Source: Pseudoduganella buxea (lineage in GTDB: Bacteria; Pseudomonadota; Gammaproteobacteria; Burkholderiales; Burkholderiaceae_D). Taken from it: a stretch of 64,000 bases of DNA. The stretch lies in contig NZ_WNKZ01000010.1 of the NCBI RefSeq assembly GCF_009720835.1, positions 1 through 64,000 of the forward strand. Reading direction: 5' to 3'. This document shows positions 34,821-44,931 of this stretch, in pieces. A model generated the notes under the pieces. The model saw only the letters and a list, made by a program, of their open reading frames with translations. It made no database searches and was not told the origin of the DNA. The translations under genes and the position numbers were made by a program. The number at the start of each line of letters is the position of its first letter. Positions within the stretch are counted from its first letter, which is position 1.

Positions 34821-35714
34821 ATGAGCGAGCCAGCGATCGAACCGGTAATCAAGTCAGTGCAGTGCATTTCGCCGGCGGGCCTGCACCGGATGGCCTACAA
34901 GGAATGGGGCGATCCGGCCAACCCGGACGTGCTGGTGTGCGTGCACGGCGTCACGCGCGTGTCCGACGATTTCGACCGCCTGGCCCCGGCGCTGGCGGAC
35001 CGCTACCGCGTGGTCTGCCCGGACGTGGTGGGCCGCGGGCGCTCCGGCCGGCTGAAGAATCCGACGCTGTATGGCGTGCCCCAGTACGTGGCCGACATGG
35101 TCACCTTGCTGGCGCGTGTGCTGGCCGATGGCGAGCGCCAGCAGGTGCACTGGTTCGGCACATCGATGGGTGGCCTGATCGGCATGGGCCTGGCGGCGCT
35201 GCCGGACAGCCCGATCGACAGGCTGGTGCTGAACGATATCGGCCCCGTGCTCGATGCGCGCGCCTTGAACCGCATCGGCGACTACATCGGCCAGGACCTG
35301 CGCTTCCCCACGTACGAGGCGGGCGCGAAGTTCGTGCGCGACGTGTCGCTGCCCTTCGGCCCGCACAGCGACGAACAGTGGGACAAGATGGCGCGCGACG
35401 TGCTGCGCCAGGATGCCGACGGCCAGTGGGTGCGCCACTACGACATGGGCCTGGCGCTGCCGTTTCGCGCCGCCACGCCCGAATCGGTGGCCTCCGACGG
35501 CAAGATGCTGTGGGCCGCCTACGATGCGATCCGTTGCCCGACCCTGGTGGTGCGCGGCGAGCAGTCCGACCTGCTGTCGCGCGCGACGGCCGAAGCCATG
35601 ACGCAGCGGGGACCGCGCGCACGGCTGGTCGAGATCCCCGGCGTCGGCCATGCGCCGATGTTCCTGCAGGACGAGCAGATCGCGATCGCCCGAGAATTTT
35701 TGTTGAACCAGTAG
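34821..35714 (+). CDS. Alpha/beta hydrolase
   Basis: 297 residues. Fold markers: HGVTRVSDDFDRL (oxyanion region after strand 3), nucleophile elbow GTSMGG (about 114-119, Ser nucleophile), a cap insertion (about 130-190), and the catalytic triad partners near GEQSDLL (Asp) and GVGHAPMF (His). Esterases, lipases and PHB-oligomer hydrolases share this arrangement. Divergent position next to 3-hydroxybutyrate dehydrogenase makes a role in PHB degradation attractive but unproven. GAGGAG is upstream of the ATG. The RidA gene follows after 15 bp, probably in one operon. Confidence 0.88.
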   Translation: MSEPAIEPVIKSVQCISPAGLHRMAYKEWGDPANPDVLVCVHGVTRVSDDFDRLAPALADRYRVVCPDVVGRGRSGRLKNPTLYGVPQYVADMVTLLARVLADGERQQVHWFGTSMGGLIGMGLAALPDSPIDRLVLNDIGPVLDARALNRIGDYIGQDLRFPTYEAGAKFVRDVSLPFGPHSDEQWDKMARDVLRQDADGQWVRHYDMGLALPFRAATPESVASDGKMLWAAYDAIRCPTLVVRGEQSDLLSRATAEAMTQRGPRARLVEIPGVGHAPMFLQDEQIAIAREFLLNQ

Positions 35715-35729
35715 AGAAAGAAGATAGAG

Positions 35730-36083
35730 ATGATGGAAATTAAACGACTGCACGTTGGCAAGCGGATGTCCGAAGTGGCGATCCATAACAGCACCGTCTA
35801 CCTGGCCGGCCAGATCGCCGACGACACCAGCGCCGACATCGGCGGCCAGACCCGCGAAGTGCTGGCCCATGTCGACCGCCTGCTGGCCGAAGCGGGCAGC
35901 GACAAGAGCTGCATCCTGTCGACCCAGATCTTCCTGGCCGACATGGCGCTGTTCGCCGGCATGAACGAAGTGTGGGATGCCTGGGTCGCCCAGGGCCACA
36001 CGCCGCCGCGCGCGACCGTCGAAGCCAAGCTGGCCAACCCGGCTTGCCTGGTCGAGATCGTCGTCGTCGCCGCCCAGCGCTGA
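35730..36083 (+). CDS. RidA family protein (YjgF-like)
   Basis: 117 residues, typical RidA length. It contains AIHNSTVYLAGQIAD, the TRE-VLAHVDRLL helix and the conserved end PPRATVEAKLANPACLVEIVVVA; the Arg in the P-x-R-x-T motif is the residue that binds the substrate carboxylate in active members. RidA enzymes hydrolyse reactive enamine/imine intermediates from PLP enzymes. It lies 15 bp after the hydrolase and 112 bp before relA. Confidence 0.9.
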   Translation: MMEIKRLHVGKRMSEVAIHNSTVYLAGQIADDTSADIGGQTREVLAHVDRLLAEAGSDKSCILSTQIFLADMALFAGMNEVWDAWVAQGHTPPRATVEAKLANPACLVEIVVVAAQR

Positions 36084-36195
36084 CTGCATGCCGGCACGTC
36101 CCGCCGCCGGTGGCGGGGCAGGTGCCGGCCGCTTTTACGGCAGTATTTTGCTGCAACAGACAGATTCGCCGGCTTGAAGGGTTGAAGGTTTCACT

Positions 36196-38436
36196 ATGGT
36201 TTCCATCGCGGCTTTGAATAGCGCAACGTCCGAGCAGCTGGTCCAGGGGCTGTCGCCGGAAGACGGCGCCCGCGTGCTGGCGGCGTTCGATTTCGCTGCC
36301 GTCGCCTATGCCGGCCGCACCGCCACCAGCGGGCAGGGTGCCTTCGATTTCGCCGTCGGCGTGGCCACCACGCTGGCGCTGCTGCGCACCGACGCCGCCA
36401 CCCGCATCGCCGGCCTGATGTTCGAACTGTGCCTGCTCGACCCGGCCCAGGCCATCGCCATCGAACCGAAGTTCGGCAAGGAAGTGGCCGACCTGGTGAC
36501 CGGCGTGCACCAGCTGATCCGCCTGCGTGAACTGACGCAGGGGTCCGTCAGCGCGCGCGGCAAGAACGCGCCCCAACTGGCGCTGGCGCAGATGGAAACG
36601 CTGCGCAAGATGCTGCTGGCCATGGCCAGCGACATGCGCGTCGTGCTGGTGCGCCTGGCTTCATGCTGCAGCACCCTGCGCTACTTCGCTGACATCAAGC
36701 TGTTCAACGAGATGACGCGCGCCTATGGCCGCGAAACGCTGGACCTGTACGCGCCGCTGGCGAACCGCCTGGGCATCTGGCAGATCAAGTGGGAGCTGGA
36801 AGACCTGTCGTTCCGCTTCATCGAGCCTGAGAACTACAAACGCATCGCCAAGATGCTGGAAGAAAAGCGCATGATGCGCGAAAGCTTCGTCACGCAGTCG
36901 ATCCAGCGGCTGCAGGACGAGCTGGCCAACGCCGGCATCACGGCCGAAGTGTTCGGCCGGCCCAAGCATATCTACAGCATCTGGAACAAGATGCGCGGCA
37001 AGGAGCTCGACTTCAACGAACTGTATGACGTGCGCGCCTTCCGCGTCATCGTCGCCGACGTCAAGAGCTGCTACACGGTGCTGGGCCTGGTGCACAATAT
37101 CTGGACGCCGATTCCGAAGGAATTCGACGACTACATCTCGCGCCCGAAGCCGAACGGCTACCAGTCGCTGCATACGGTGGTGATGGCCGACGACGGCCGC
37201 CCGCTGGAAGTGCAGATCCGCACGCACGAGATGCACAGCTTCGCCGAATACGGCGTGGCGGCCCACTGGCGCTACAAGGAGGAGGGCGGTTCGAACTTCC
37301 AGGGCCAGCAGTACGACGAGAAGATCGCGTGGCTGCGCCAGCTGCTGGCGTGGAAGTCCGACGTGGCCGATGCCGTCGTCGGCCAGGAGGAGCTGCAGCG
37401 CGAATGGGTCGAAAAGCTCAAGTCGGCCGCGCTGGACGACCGCATCTTCGTGCTCACGCCGCAGGCGCGCGTGCTGGAGCTGCCGGTGGGCGCGACGCCC
37501 ATCGACTTTGCCTACCACCTGCACAGCGACGTCGGCCACCGCTGCCGCGGCGCGCGCGTGGACGGCATCATGGTACCCCTGAATACGCCGCTCAAGAGCG
37601 GCCAGACCTGCGAGATCATCACGGCCAAGGGCGCACCCGGCACGGCCGGCCCTTCGCGCGACTGGCTCAGCCCCGGCTATGCCGTCAGCAACCGCACCCG
37701 CGCCAAGGTGCGGGCGTGGTTCCACGCCATTGACGTGCAGGAGACCTTGTCGCACGGCCGCGCGCTGGTGGAAAAATCGCTGCAGCGCGAAGGCAAGACG
37801 GCCGTCAACCTGGAAGCGCTGGCGCAGAAGCTGGGCTTCCCGAAGGTGGACGACCTGTTCCTGGCCGTGGGCAAGGAGGAATTCAGCCTGCGTCACGTCG
37901 AGCAGGCGCTGCACGATTCCAGCGAGGCGCCGCCGCCGGAAGACGCCGTGGTGGTGGGCAAGAGCCGCGCGTCGTCGACGGAGCAGGGCGCCAAGTCGGG
38001 CGTGCTGGTAGTCGGCACGGAAGGCTTGATGACGCAGCTGGCACGCTGCTGCAAGCCGGCCCCGCCGGACCCCATCGTCGGCTTCGTCACGCGCGGCAAG
38101 GGTGTGTCGATCCATCGCCTGAGCTGCAAGAACTTCGCCGAGATGCGCGCCAAGGCGCCCGAGCGCGTCATCGTCACGGAATGGGGCAATACCCGCAGCG
38201 ACACGGTGTATCCCGTCGACCTGTTCGTGCTGGCCGGCGACCGCCAGGGCCTGCTGCGCGACATCTCCGAGATCTTCTCGCGCGAAAAGATCAATGTGAT
38301 CGGCGTGAACACGCAAAGCGCCAAGGGCCAGGCGCGCATGACCTTCACGGCCGAAATCGGCGCCACCGCGCAGCTCCAGAAGGCGCTGGCGGCCATTTCC
38401 GAGGTCACTGGCGTACTCGAAGCGCGGCGCGCCTGA
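36196..38436 (+). CDS. relA: GTP pyrophosphokinase RelA (monofunctional synthetase)
   Basis: 746 residues. The N-terminal pseudo-hydrolase region lacks the His-Asp HD pair (AGLMFELCLLDP in its place), so it should not degrade (p)ppGpp. The synthetase domain has IPKEFDDYISRPKPNGYQSL with the E-x-D-D signature of RelA; SpoT carries R-x-K-D. C-terminal TGS (RIFVLTPQARVLELPVGATP), helical, zinc-finger-like (ARCCKPAPPDPIVGFVTRG) and ACT domains contact the stalled ribosome. It makes (p)ppGpp on amino-acid starvation. The ATG at 36196 is preceded by GAAGG at 36176-36190. Confidence 0.96.
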   Translation: MVSIAALNSATSEQLVQGLSPEDGARVLAAFDFAAVAYAGRTATSGQGAFDFAVGVATTLALLRTDAATRIAGLMFELCLLDPAQAIAIEPKFGKEVADLVTGVHQLIRLRELTQGSVSARGKNAPQLALAQMETLRKMLLAMASDMRVVLVRLASCCSTLRYFADIKLFNEMTRAYGRETLDLYAPLANRLGIWQIKWELEDLSFRFIEPENYKRIAKMLEEKRMMRESFVTQSIQRLQDELANAGITAEVFGRPKHIYSIWNKMRGKELDFNELYDVRAFRVIVADVKSCYTVLGLVHNIWTPIPKEFDDYISRPKPNGYQSLHTVVMADDGRPLEVQIRTHEMHSFAEYGVAAHWRYKEEGGSNFQGQQYDEKIAWLRQLLAWKSDVADAVVGQEELQREWVEKLKSAALDDRIFVLTPQARVLELPVGATPIDFAYHLHSDVGHRCRGARVDGIMVPLNTPLKSGQTCEIITAKGAPGTAGPSRDWLSPGYAVSNRTRAKVRAWFHAIDVQETLSHGRALVEKSLQREGKTAVNLEALAQKLGFPKVDDLFLAVGKEEFSLRHVEQALHDSSEAPPPEDAVVVGKSRASSTEQGAKSGVLVVGTEGLMTQLARCCKPAPPDPIVGFVTRGKGVSIHRLSCKNFAEMRAKAPERVIVTEWGNTRSDTVYPVDLFVLAGDRQGLLRDISEIFSREKINVIGVNTQSAKGQARMTFTAEIGATAQLQKALAAISEVTGVLEARRA

Positions 38437-38573
38437 AGATAGTGAGGCCTGCCGGCAGCGCCGGCGCCGCCTCCGATGGCAGGAAAACCACAAGTCATAG
38501 CGGGCGACAATTCATTACAGTTTCGCCGCCGGCCGCGCGCTAACCTGTAGGAAGTATCCTACGGGAGGTTGCC

Positions 38574-41500
38574 ATGAGCGCTGTACCACAGGGCCTGGAA
38601 CGGGTGCCGGAGCAGCCGGCACGGGAGCGTGCGTTGTCGCCGGGCGGCACTGCTGCCGCGCGCGGCGACGATGCGGGGCAAGCGTATGCCGAGAAGCAGG
38701 AAGAACTGCATCGGGCGCGCTGGCGCCACGCCCACGGGGTCGCGCCAAATGCGGCGACCGCGGGGCTGGCACTGTCCGGCGGCGGCATCCGCAGTGCCAC
38801 CCTGGGCCTGGGCGTGCTCGAAGGCCTGCGCGACCTGAAGCTCCTGCCCCGTTTCGACTACCTGTCCTCCGTCTCCGGCGGCGGCTATATCATGGGTTGG
38901 CTCACGGCCCACTGTCGCCGCGGCACGGGCTGGCTGGGTGCCGACAGCGCCACCGTGCGCGCCTGGGACAGCTCGATCGCCCACCTCAGCAAATACTCCA
39001 ATTACCTGTCGCCGCGCGTGGGAGCATTCAGTGCCGACACGTGGAGCGTATTGACCGTGTGGGGCCGCAACGCCCTGCTGGTCCAGATGACGGTCATCTG
39101 CGGCATCGTCCTGGCGTTGCTGGCACCGCGTGCGGCCATGTTGTGGTTCGTCAGCTGGCCCAAGCACGACAACCTGCGGTGGCTCACGGTGCTGGTGTTC
39201 ATCGTCGCTATCGCAGGCATCGCCGCCAACCAGCTGCACCAGCGGTATGAGGCGGCGCGCCGGCGCAAGCAAGCCAAGAACAAGGAGAGCAAGCGAATGC
39301 TGCTGTCCTGGGTCGGCGCCCCTGTCGGCGCGCTGGCGGGAGTTGCATGCCTCCTGGCGGCACAGTATTTCGCGGATATCCATGATTTCAAGCCTTTCCC
39401 CGAGCGCTTCCCCGAGCCCGTTACGGTAGACAACCTGGCCCGCGCGGGGGTGCCGGCCGTGCCGATCGCGCTGCTGTGCGTCGCCGCGGCAATGGCGTTC
39501 GTGACATGCGCCGTATCGGTGCGCTTCATCTTCGGTGGCAAAGAGTGTGTCAATGCCTGGCCCGACTATGGCCAGGGCTGGGTCCAGCTCCTGGTCGTGC
39601 TGCCGCTGCTGCTGACCAGTGTCGCCTTTGCTGCCGTGTTGTGGCGCGGTGCCTCGCTGCTGGAAAAACCGCAAGCGTTCGGACAGCTGTTCACCCACGG
39701 CCTGGGCTACTGGCCCCTACCGCTGGCCTGCGCCTTTGCCGCGCTGGTGGCGTTGACCTGCTGCTCCTTCCGCCGCTGGACCGGTTTCAAGGGCAGGACG
39801 CGGGTGCCCAGGGTCGTCTTCAACGCGGTGCTTATCGCCGTCACGTCCGTGGTGTGCATCGCCGCCCTGCATGCGGCGTTTGCCGGCATCGTCGTGCTGA
39901 TGCAGACCTTTGTCGGGGATGGCGGTGTCAGGAACGCCTTCGTCTGGGGACCGAGCCTGGTGCTGGTATCGTTCGCGTTCGCCGTCGTCCTGCTGATCGG
40001 CATAATGGGCCGGGCATCGATGGAAGGCATGCGCGAGTGGTGGAGCAGGCTTGCAGCATGGCTGTGGATCTATGCGCTGGTGTGGAACATGCTCACGATG
40101 TCCGCCATTCACGGCCCCGCCCTCGTGACGACCGTCGTCAATCCCGACTCCTGGGAGAAGGCGATGCCATTGCTGGCCTGGATCGGCACGACCGCCGCCG
40201 GACTGCTGGCATCGAGCTCCGGTGCCACGAGGAGCGACACCAAGATCCGGTCGCGCGAATCGACGCTGGTGTCCACGGCACTGGAAGTGGTCGCCAAGGT
40301 GGCGCCCGTCATCTTCATTCTCGGCCTGCTGCTGATCGTCGCCGCCGTCATCGAGCGGATGCTGCCGGGTTTCTATTTGGAGCCGACGTCACCGCTGGGG
40401 AAGCTTGCCGACTGCACGCCGGGCCAGTGGTGGTCCGTGTTTGCCGACTACCTGCGTGATGACGGTGCCATCCTGGCCGGCATCGCCGGCGGCGTGACAG
40501 TGCTGCTGGGGTTGCTGGCCTGGCGCGTCGACATCAACGAATTCAGCCTGCAATCGTTCTATCGCAGCCGCCTGGTGCGCTGCTACCTGGGCGCGTCGCG
40601 GCAGGCGCGCACGCCGCAGAAATTCACGCAGTTCGACGATGCCGACGACCTGCGGGTTTCCGAGTTGGGCGGCGAAGGTTTTACAGGCCCGCTCCACCTG
40701 ATCAACTGTACCGTGAACCTGGGCGGCACCAGGGACCTGTCGCTGCACACCCGCCACGGCGCCTCGTTCACGGTCACGCCGTACACGATCGGCAGCGCGT
40801 CGCCGATCGAGGGCGACCAGGGCAGGCACATCGTCGGTTTTCGGGAACACGGCCATTATCGCGGTCGCGGCATGACCCTGGGCGAGGCGCTGGCGACATC
40901 CGGCGCCGCGGCCAGCCCGAACCAGGGCTTCCACACGTCGTCGGCCGCGGCCTTCATGATGACGATGTTCAATGCGCGGCTGGGCCGCTGGTGCCCGAAT
41001 CCCCGCCACGCGACGGCGTACACCTCCCCATGGTTCAGCCTGGCTTTTCTCGTGCGCGAGCTGTTCGGTACGGCAAGCGAGCGCTCGTCCTACCTGATGG
41101 TGTCCGATGGTGGCCATTTCGACAACCTGGGCGTGTACGAACTGGTGCGGCGCCGCTGCAAGCTGATCGTGTCGGTCGATGCCGAGTGCGACGCCGCCAT
41201 GCATTTCGGCGCGCTGGGCACCCTGATCCGCCTGTGCCAGGTCGACTTCAAGACCCGCATCGAGATCGACGTGGACCGGCTGCGGCCGTCGCCCGACAGC
41301 GGCCGGAGCCAATCCCATCTTGCCGTTGGCAGGATCCTCTATCCGCCCCTCGACGACGGCAGGGGTGCCGAGGAGGGCGTGCTCGTCTACATCAAGGCGG
41401 CGCTGACCCCGGCCCTGCGCGACGCTTCGGTGCTGCAGTACCATGCCACGCACCCGGCCTTTCCGCATGAATCCACGGGCGACCAGTTCTACGGCGAGGA

Positions 41501-41660
41501 CCAGTTCGAGAGCTATCGCCGGCTGGGGCGTCACCTCGTCAAGCACGGGCTCGGTGCCGGGCTCGATGCCGACAGCCTGGCGCGCATCGTGCAGTTGCGG
41601 CCGGACTTCGCCAGCGCGCTGGCTGCGGCGCCGGTGTCGGTGACTGCCCAGGCCTGGTGA
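38574..41660 (+). CDS. Large multi-pass membrane patatin-like protein
   Basis: 1028 residues. Patatin-type acyl hydrolase elements are split: the oxyanion GGGIRSA (69-75) and the nucleophile Ser101 in SSVSGGGY lie at the N-terminus, and the catalytic Asp845 in SDGGHFDNLG near the C-terminus. Between them about twelve hydrophobic stretches look like transmembrane helices (first near 155-175, last near 640-660). A cytosolic phospholipase core interrupted by a membrane domain of about 500 residues is unusual. RBS GGGAGG precedes the ATG. Role: probably a phospholipase or lipid acyl hydrolase at a membrane; it is single, flanked by relA and a non-coding gap. Confidence 0.85.
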   Translation: MSAVPQGLERVPEQPARERALSPGGTAAARGDDAGQAYAEKQEELHRARWRHAHGVAPNAATAGLALSGGGIRSATLGLGVLEGLRDLKLLPRFDYLSSVSGGGYIMGWLTAHCRRGTGWLGADSATVRAWDSSIAHLSKYSNYLSPRVGAFSADTWSVLTVWGRNALLVQMTVICGIVLALLAPRAAMLWFVSWPKHDNLRWLTVLVFIVAIAGIAANQLHQRYEAARRRKQAKNKESKRMLLSWVGAPVGALAGVACLLAAQYFADIHDFKPFPERFPEPVTVDNLARAGVPAVPIALLCVAAAMAFVTCAVSVRFIFGGKECVNAWPDYGQGWVQLLVVLPLLLTSVAFAAVLWRGASLLEKPQAFGQLFTHGLGYWPLPLACAFAALVALTCCSFRRWTGFKGRTRVPRVVFNAVLIAVTSVVCIAALHAAFAGIVVLMQTFVGDGGVRNAFVWGPSLVLVSFAFAVVLLIGIMGRASMEGMREWWSRLAAWLWIYALVWNMLTMSAIHGPALVTTVVNPDSWEKAMPLLAWIGTTAAGLLASSSGATRSDTKIRSRESTLVSTALEVVAKVAPVIFILGLLLIVAAVIERMLPGFYLEPTSPLGKLADCTPGQWWSVFADYLRDDGAILAGIAGGVTVLLGLLAWRVDINEFSLQSFYRSRLVRCYLGASRQARTPQKFTQFDDADDLRVSELGGEGFTGPLHLINCTVNLGGTRDLSLHTRHGASFTVTPYTIGSASPIEGDQGRHIVGFREHGHYRGRGMTLGEALATSGAAASPNQGFHTSSAAAFMMTMFNARLGRWCPNPRHATAYTSPWFSLAFLVRELFGTASERSSYLMVSDGGHFDNLGVYELVRRRCKLIVSVDAECDAAMHFGALGTLIRLCQVDFKTRIEIDVDRLRPSPDSGRSQSHLAVGRILYPPLDDGRGAEEGVLVYIKAALTPALRDASVLQYHATHPAFPHESTGDQFYGEDQFESYRRLGRHLVKHGLGAGLDADSLARIVQLRPDFASALAAAPVSVTAQAW

Positions 41661-42140
41661 TGGCGATCCGTCCGAGCGGCGAGCCCGAGGCAGGGCACGC
41701 CTCATACCCAGGTGCCGGAATTGTCGCTCAGTTTAGATCGTTTTTTCTCGGAGACTTCCGGATCTGCCAGGCCGAGGCCTTTCCGAGGTGAGTAGATTCT
41801 GTCTGGTTATCCTGCCACATAACGCGCTGCCGAATTTGCCTGGGAATGAAAAGCAGGGCGCTCTGGTCGAACCCGGAGGCGAATGGCGAACTTGCTTTCC
41901 TGTATAACTACAGCGATGCGTCGTCGATAAACCAGCTGAAAGCGCCTTCCAGCTCTGCGAACGAAGGCGAACCCGGCAAGAGCCGGGTGCGCCACGACAT
42001 CGGAAAAGCAGGATATCTTCGATGACATCGGATTGTTTTACGATGTAAGCGCCTGCACAGCTTTATCAATGACTGCCCACCGGTCGAATAAGAATGCGGT
42101 AGTCCAGCGACTCACGAGCGTCTGAAAAATGCGTGGCGCT
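41661..42140. other. Gap without a secure gene, with one short relic-like frame
   Basis: 480 bp. A 59-codon plus-strand frame (41846-42025) reads MKSRALWSNPEANGELAFLY at its start and looks protein-like, but has no ribosome site and no recognisable domain; it may be the remains of a gene. A 7-bp hairpin (ACCCGGC / GCCGGGT, 41971-41988) lies inside it. Confidence 0.35.
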
Positions 42141-43253
42141 TCATTCCTTATTGCAATGCATGCGTCGACGCGCAGCCAGCCCCGCCAGTCCCAAAGCCAT
42201 CATGGCGTAAGTGGCCGGCTCGGGGACCGGTGACAACGTCACGACAAAGCCGCTACCGGTATTGTCCATGCCGTAAAACGTCCTTCCGTCGGCCGAAACG
42301 CCAAGAGGCAATGCCAGCGTGCGACCGCCAAGGTCGACCCCTTGACTGGTGATATAGTCGGTGAAACTGAGCATGCCTTGACCTTCTATCCAGATGGTGC
42401 CTTGCCCGGAGGCCGCGGGACCGAAGCCACGGTCGTAGCCGACAATGATATGACCGTCTGCGGAGACGCCGGTCGCGCCCTGAAAGTCCGTCGTCGCGTC
42501 CAGATCGCCCAGCCACTCCGTCTGCTGCGTGACAGTGCTGTATCGCCAGGTCTGGCCGTGGTTGCCATCCCCGACAATCCAGTTGCCGTCAGCCGATACC
42601 GCACCTGCCTCCTGCAGTGCATTGCCCTGATCGTCCACCATATTATGCAAGGTGCCGTTCTTCCAATAGGCGCCGGTCCATTGCCCGTCTGGCTGCTCGA
42701 CCCATCCGGCGATGACGGTGCCGTCATATGACACGCCGTTGGCACGTGACGAGCCCCCGAGCGAACCAAGGTCGTGCATGACGCCGGCGGGCGTCGAGGC
42801 GATGGCATGCGCAGTGCCCCCGTCGACCCAGCCTAAGCCAACCACCGTCTTCCCATCGCCGGAGATGTTCCAGCCGGAGCTGGCGGACGTATCGGAGTTG
42901 CCGCCAATGCCGCCCAGTGTCGTCCACTGGCCAGTACCGACCGAGTAATAGCCGGCGTAGCCCAGGCCGTCGCTTCCGAAGGCCGAGCCGGAGATGCGTG
43001 AGCCGTCAGCCGACACGCTGGCCACGCCACCTTGCCATGCCCCGCCGATGGACGTGACGCCGGTGGCGGCAGTCCACATGTAATACGAGTCGTTTTGAAT
43101 ATAGGCGCCAATCACGCTGCCGTCTGCCGAAGAACCCGAAACCGTGATGCCGTAACCAAGATCCCACAGTTTCCCTGCCGCGTGAGCGGAAGGGACGGTC
43201 ACGCTACAAACAAAAGCAGCTGCTGCGAGAGCAAAACAAGCTGAAGTCTTCAT
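42141..43253 (-). CDS. PEP-CTERM protein with HAF-type repeats
   Basis: 370 residues. Signal peptide (MKTSACFALAAAAFVCSVTV), then repeats of about 45-50 residues with SADG / SGDG-x-x-x-VG and G-x-x-A-x-x-W motifs (SVSADGSRISGSAFGSDG, NISGDGKTVVGLGW, VSADGNWIVGDG, VSADGHIIVGYD), the HAF-repeat pattern of beta-propeller-like surface proteins. It ends in VPEPATYAMMALGLAGLAARRR, a full PEP-CTERM signal. It is probably exported, cut by exosortase and retained at the surface or matrix. AAAGG precedes the ATG at 43253. Confidence 0.85.
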   Translation of the reverse strand: MKTSACFALAAAAFVCSVTVPSAHAAGKLWDLGYGITVSGSSADGSVIGAYIQNDSYYMWTAATGVTSIGGAWQGGVASVSADGSRISGSAFGSDGLGYAGYYSVGTGQWTTLGGIGGNSDTSASSGWNISGDGKTVVGLGWVDGGTAHAIASTPAGVMHDLGSLGGSSRANGVSYDGTVIAGWVEQPDGQWTGAYWKNGTLHNMVDDQGNALQEAGAVSADGNWIVGDGNHGQTWRYSTVTQQTEWLGDLDATTDFQGATGVSADGHIIVGYDRGFGPAASGQGTIWIEGQGMLSFTDYITSQGVDLGGRTLALPLGVSADGRTFYGMDNTGSGFVVTLSPVPEPATYAMMALGLAGLAARRRMHCNKE

Positions 43254-43866
43254 GTTTCGAGCCTTTAGGTTGATCAAACGATGGTGGGGACTGACTCCAA
43301 TTGATTTAATTGCATTATGCGAGTACGACTCTAACCATCTGAAAATCCGAAGTCAACGGCGATCGAAATTGTTACAAATTCATCGCTGTCAGTGATTAAA
43401 ACTGATAGACCGGGATGCCGGTTTCCCGTCTATTCGCCCATGCGGTATTCCCGTGGCGAGCGCGCATGATCCGGTAGCGTTCGCTGGATGCCTGCCTCCG
43501 CGCGATCATATTTTGTTAAGCAGCATAAGGTGCCAGTCGGGTATCGCCGCATGGACCTTATTCGGAATATGGCGTTCAATTATTGAAGCCTGCACCGCAC
43601 ACCGCGTCGCCCTGTGGTGCGGATGGCGCGATGGCTTTCACAGCACGTGCCGGAAGCACCAGGTCGCGTACATTGGATAGCATGGCCCATGTAGCCAGGA
43701 GTCGGCGCTGCACCCGCCTCAAGTGTGCTGGGATGGCAATGTTATGGGGATGTGTCTGCGCCGGCCTGCGGACAGTTCACCTGGCCGCAGGCTGATGATG
43801 GGACGTGGATTGGCAGCGCCTGCCGGCGCCGGCACTGGCTGCGTGCTCTCGCGCGACGGGACGACG
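43254..43866. other. Intergenic region without secure gene
   Basis: 613 bp. Near the left end (43284-43299) GTGGGGACTGACTCCA resembles the repeat at 22832 and 47939 in its GGGGAC-TGA-C core, but lacks a perfect hairpin. No other gene-like frame with a ribosome site was found on either strand. The right half holds only the end of the leftward cation-efflux gene. Confidence 0.4.
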
Positions 43867-44796
43867 CTAGTGCCCGGCGCTATCGGGGCGCCCCTGGCGC
43901 CCGGCCACTTCCGCCTGCAAGGTGACGTGCTCGATCCGGTGCTTCTCCCGCAGCATGGCGCGGATCGACGCCAGCACGTGCGGCCACTGCTGCAGGTCGC
44001 GCACTTCCACGTGGCCGATCAGGGCCGGTTCGCCCGGCGCCATGTCCCACACGTGCAGGTCGTGTACCGACACGACGCCATCGAGCGCCTCCAGGTCCTC
44101 GCCCAGGGCCATGTAGTCGATATGCTCCGGCACCCCTTCCATCAGGTGGTGGCCCGACTCGCGCAGGATGCCGTAGGTGGACTTGAGCAGCAGCAGCGAC
44201 ACCAGCAGCGACAGCAGCGGGTCGATCTGCATCCAGCCCGTGTAGTAGATGACGGCGCCGGCAATCAGGGCCGCCACCGAACCCAGCATGTCGCCCAGCA
44301 CGTGCACCAGCGCCGCGCGCGTGTTCAGGCTGTCGCGGTCCTTCGACAATACCCACGCCACCAGCAGGTTCACCATCAGGCCGATGGCGGCGACGATGAA
44401 CACGGTGCCGCCGGCCACGGCCTGGGGCTGGGCGAAACGCTGCACGGCCTCGAACACGATCCAGCCCACCACCAGCAGCATGACGATGCCGTTGACGAAG
44501 GCGGCCAGTGCCTCGGCGCGGCCGAAGCCGAAGGAGTAGCGCGACGACGGCGGCCGCTTGGCGATCAGCTGGGCGAACAGGGCCAGTCCCAGCGAGGCCG
44601 CGTCCGTCACCATATGGCCGGCGTCCGAGATCAGCGCGAGCGAATTGGAGATGAAGCCGGCGACCACTTCGACGCCGGCGAACAGCAAGGTCAGGCCGAG
44701 CGCGCCGGCCAGGATGGACAGGCTGCGGTCGGCGCGCTGGTGGCGGTACTGGGCATCGCCCTTCAGGTGGGCGTGCAGGTGGCTGGGTGCGTTCAT
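43867..44796 (-). CDS. Cation diffusion facilitator (Zn/Co/Cd efflux)
   Basis: 309 residues. Six membrane helices with the CDF metal site HMVTDAASLGLALFAQ (H-x3-D in helix 2) and, in helix 5, the VHVLGDMLGSVAALIAG region (H-x3-D). The N-terminus is His-rich (MNAPSHLHAHLKGDAQYRHQ) and the C-terminus is a soluble CDF domain (GVVSVHDLHVWDMAPGEPAL). It exports Zn2+ or a similar divalent metal in exchange for protons, as CzcD/ZitB. It stands alone, 135 bp from the first tRNA. Confidence 0.94.
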   Translation of the reverse strand: MNAPSHLHAHLKGDAQYRHQRADRSLSILAGALGLTLLFAGVEVVAGFISNSLALISDAGHMVTDAASLGLALFAQLIAKRPPSSRYSFGFGRAEALAAFVNGIVMLLVVGWIVFEAVQRFAQPQAVAGGTVFIVAAIGLMVNLLVAWVLSKDRDSLNTRAALVHVLGDMLGSVAALIAGAVIYYTGWMQIDPLLSLLVSLLLLKSTYGILRESGHHLMEGVPEHIDYMALGEDLEALDGVVSVHDLHVWDMAPGEPALIGHVEVRDLQQWPHVLASIRAMLREKHRIEHVTLQAEVAGRQGRPDSAGH

Positions 44797-44931
44797 GGTG
44801 GAATTGGTAATGGCCCAAGGCGGCCGGATCAATATAGCATCTTGCCCTGCGGGCCGTCGCCGACGTCCCTGGCAACTATTTCAGTTTGACTCTTGTCATT
44901 CGGCGCTTCCCTCCCTATAATGCTGGGCATC

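Noticed and set aside
41846..42025. 59-codon plus-strand frame that looks protein-like
   Set aside because: No ribosome site, no recognisable domain; kept only as a note on the gap.
43453..43680. 75-codon plus-strand frame in the gap before the CDF gene
   Set aside because: No ribosome site and no conserved-looking segment; treated as non-coding.
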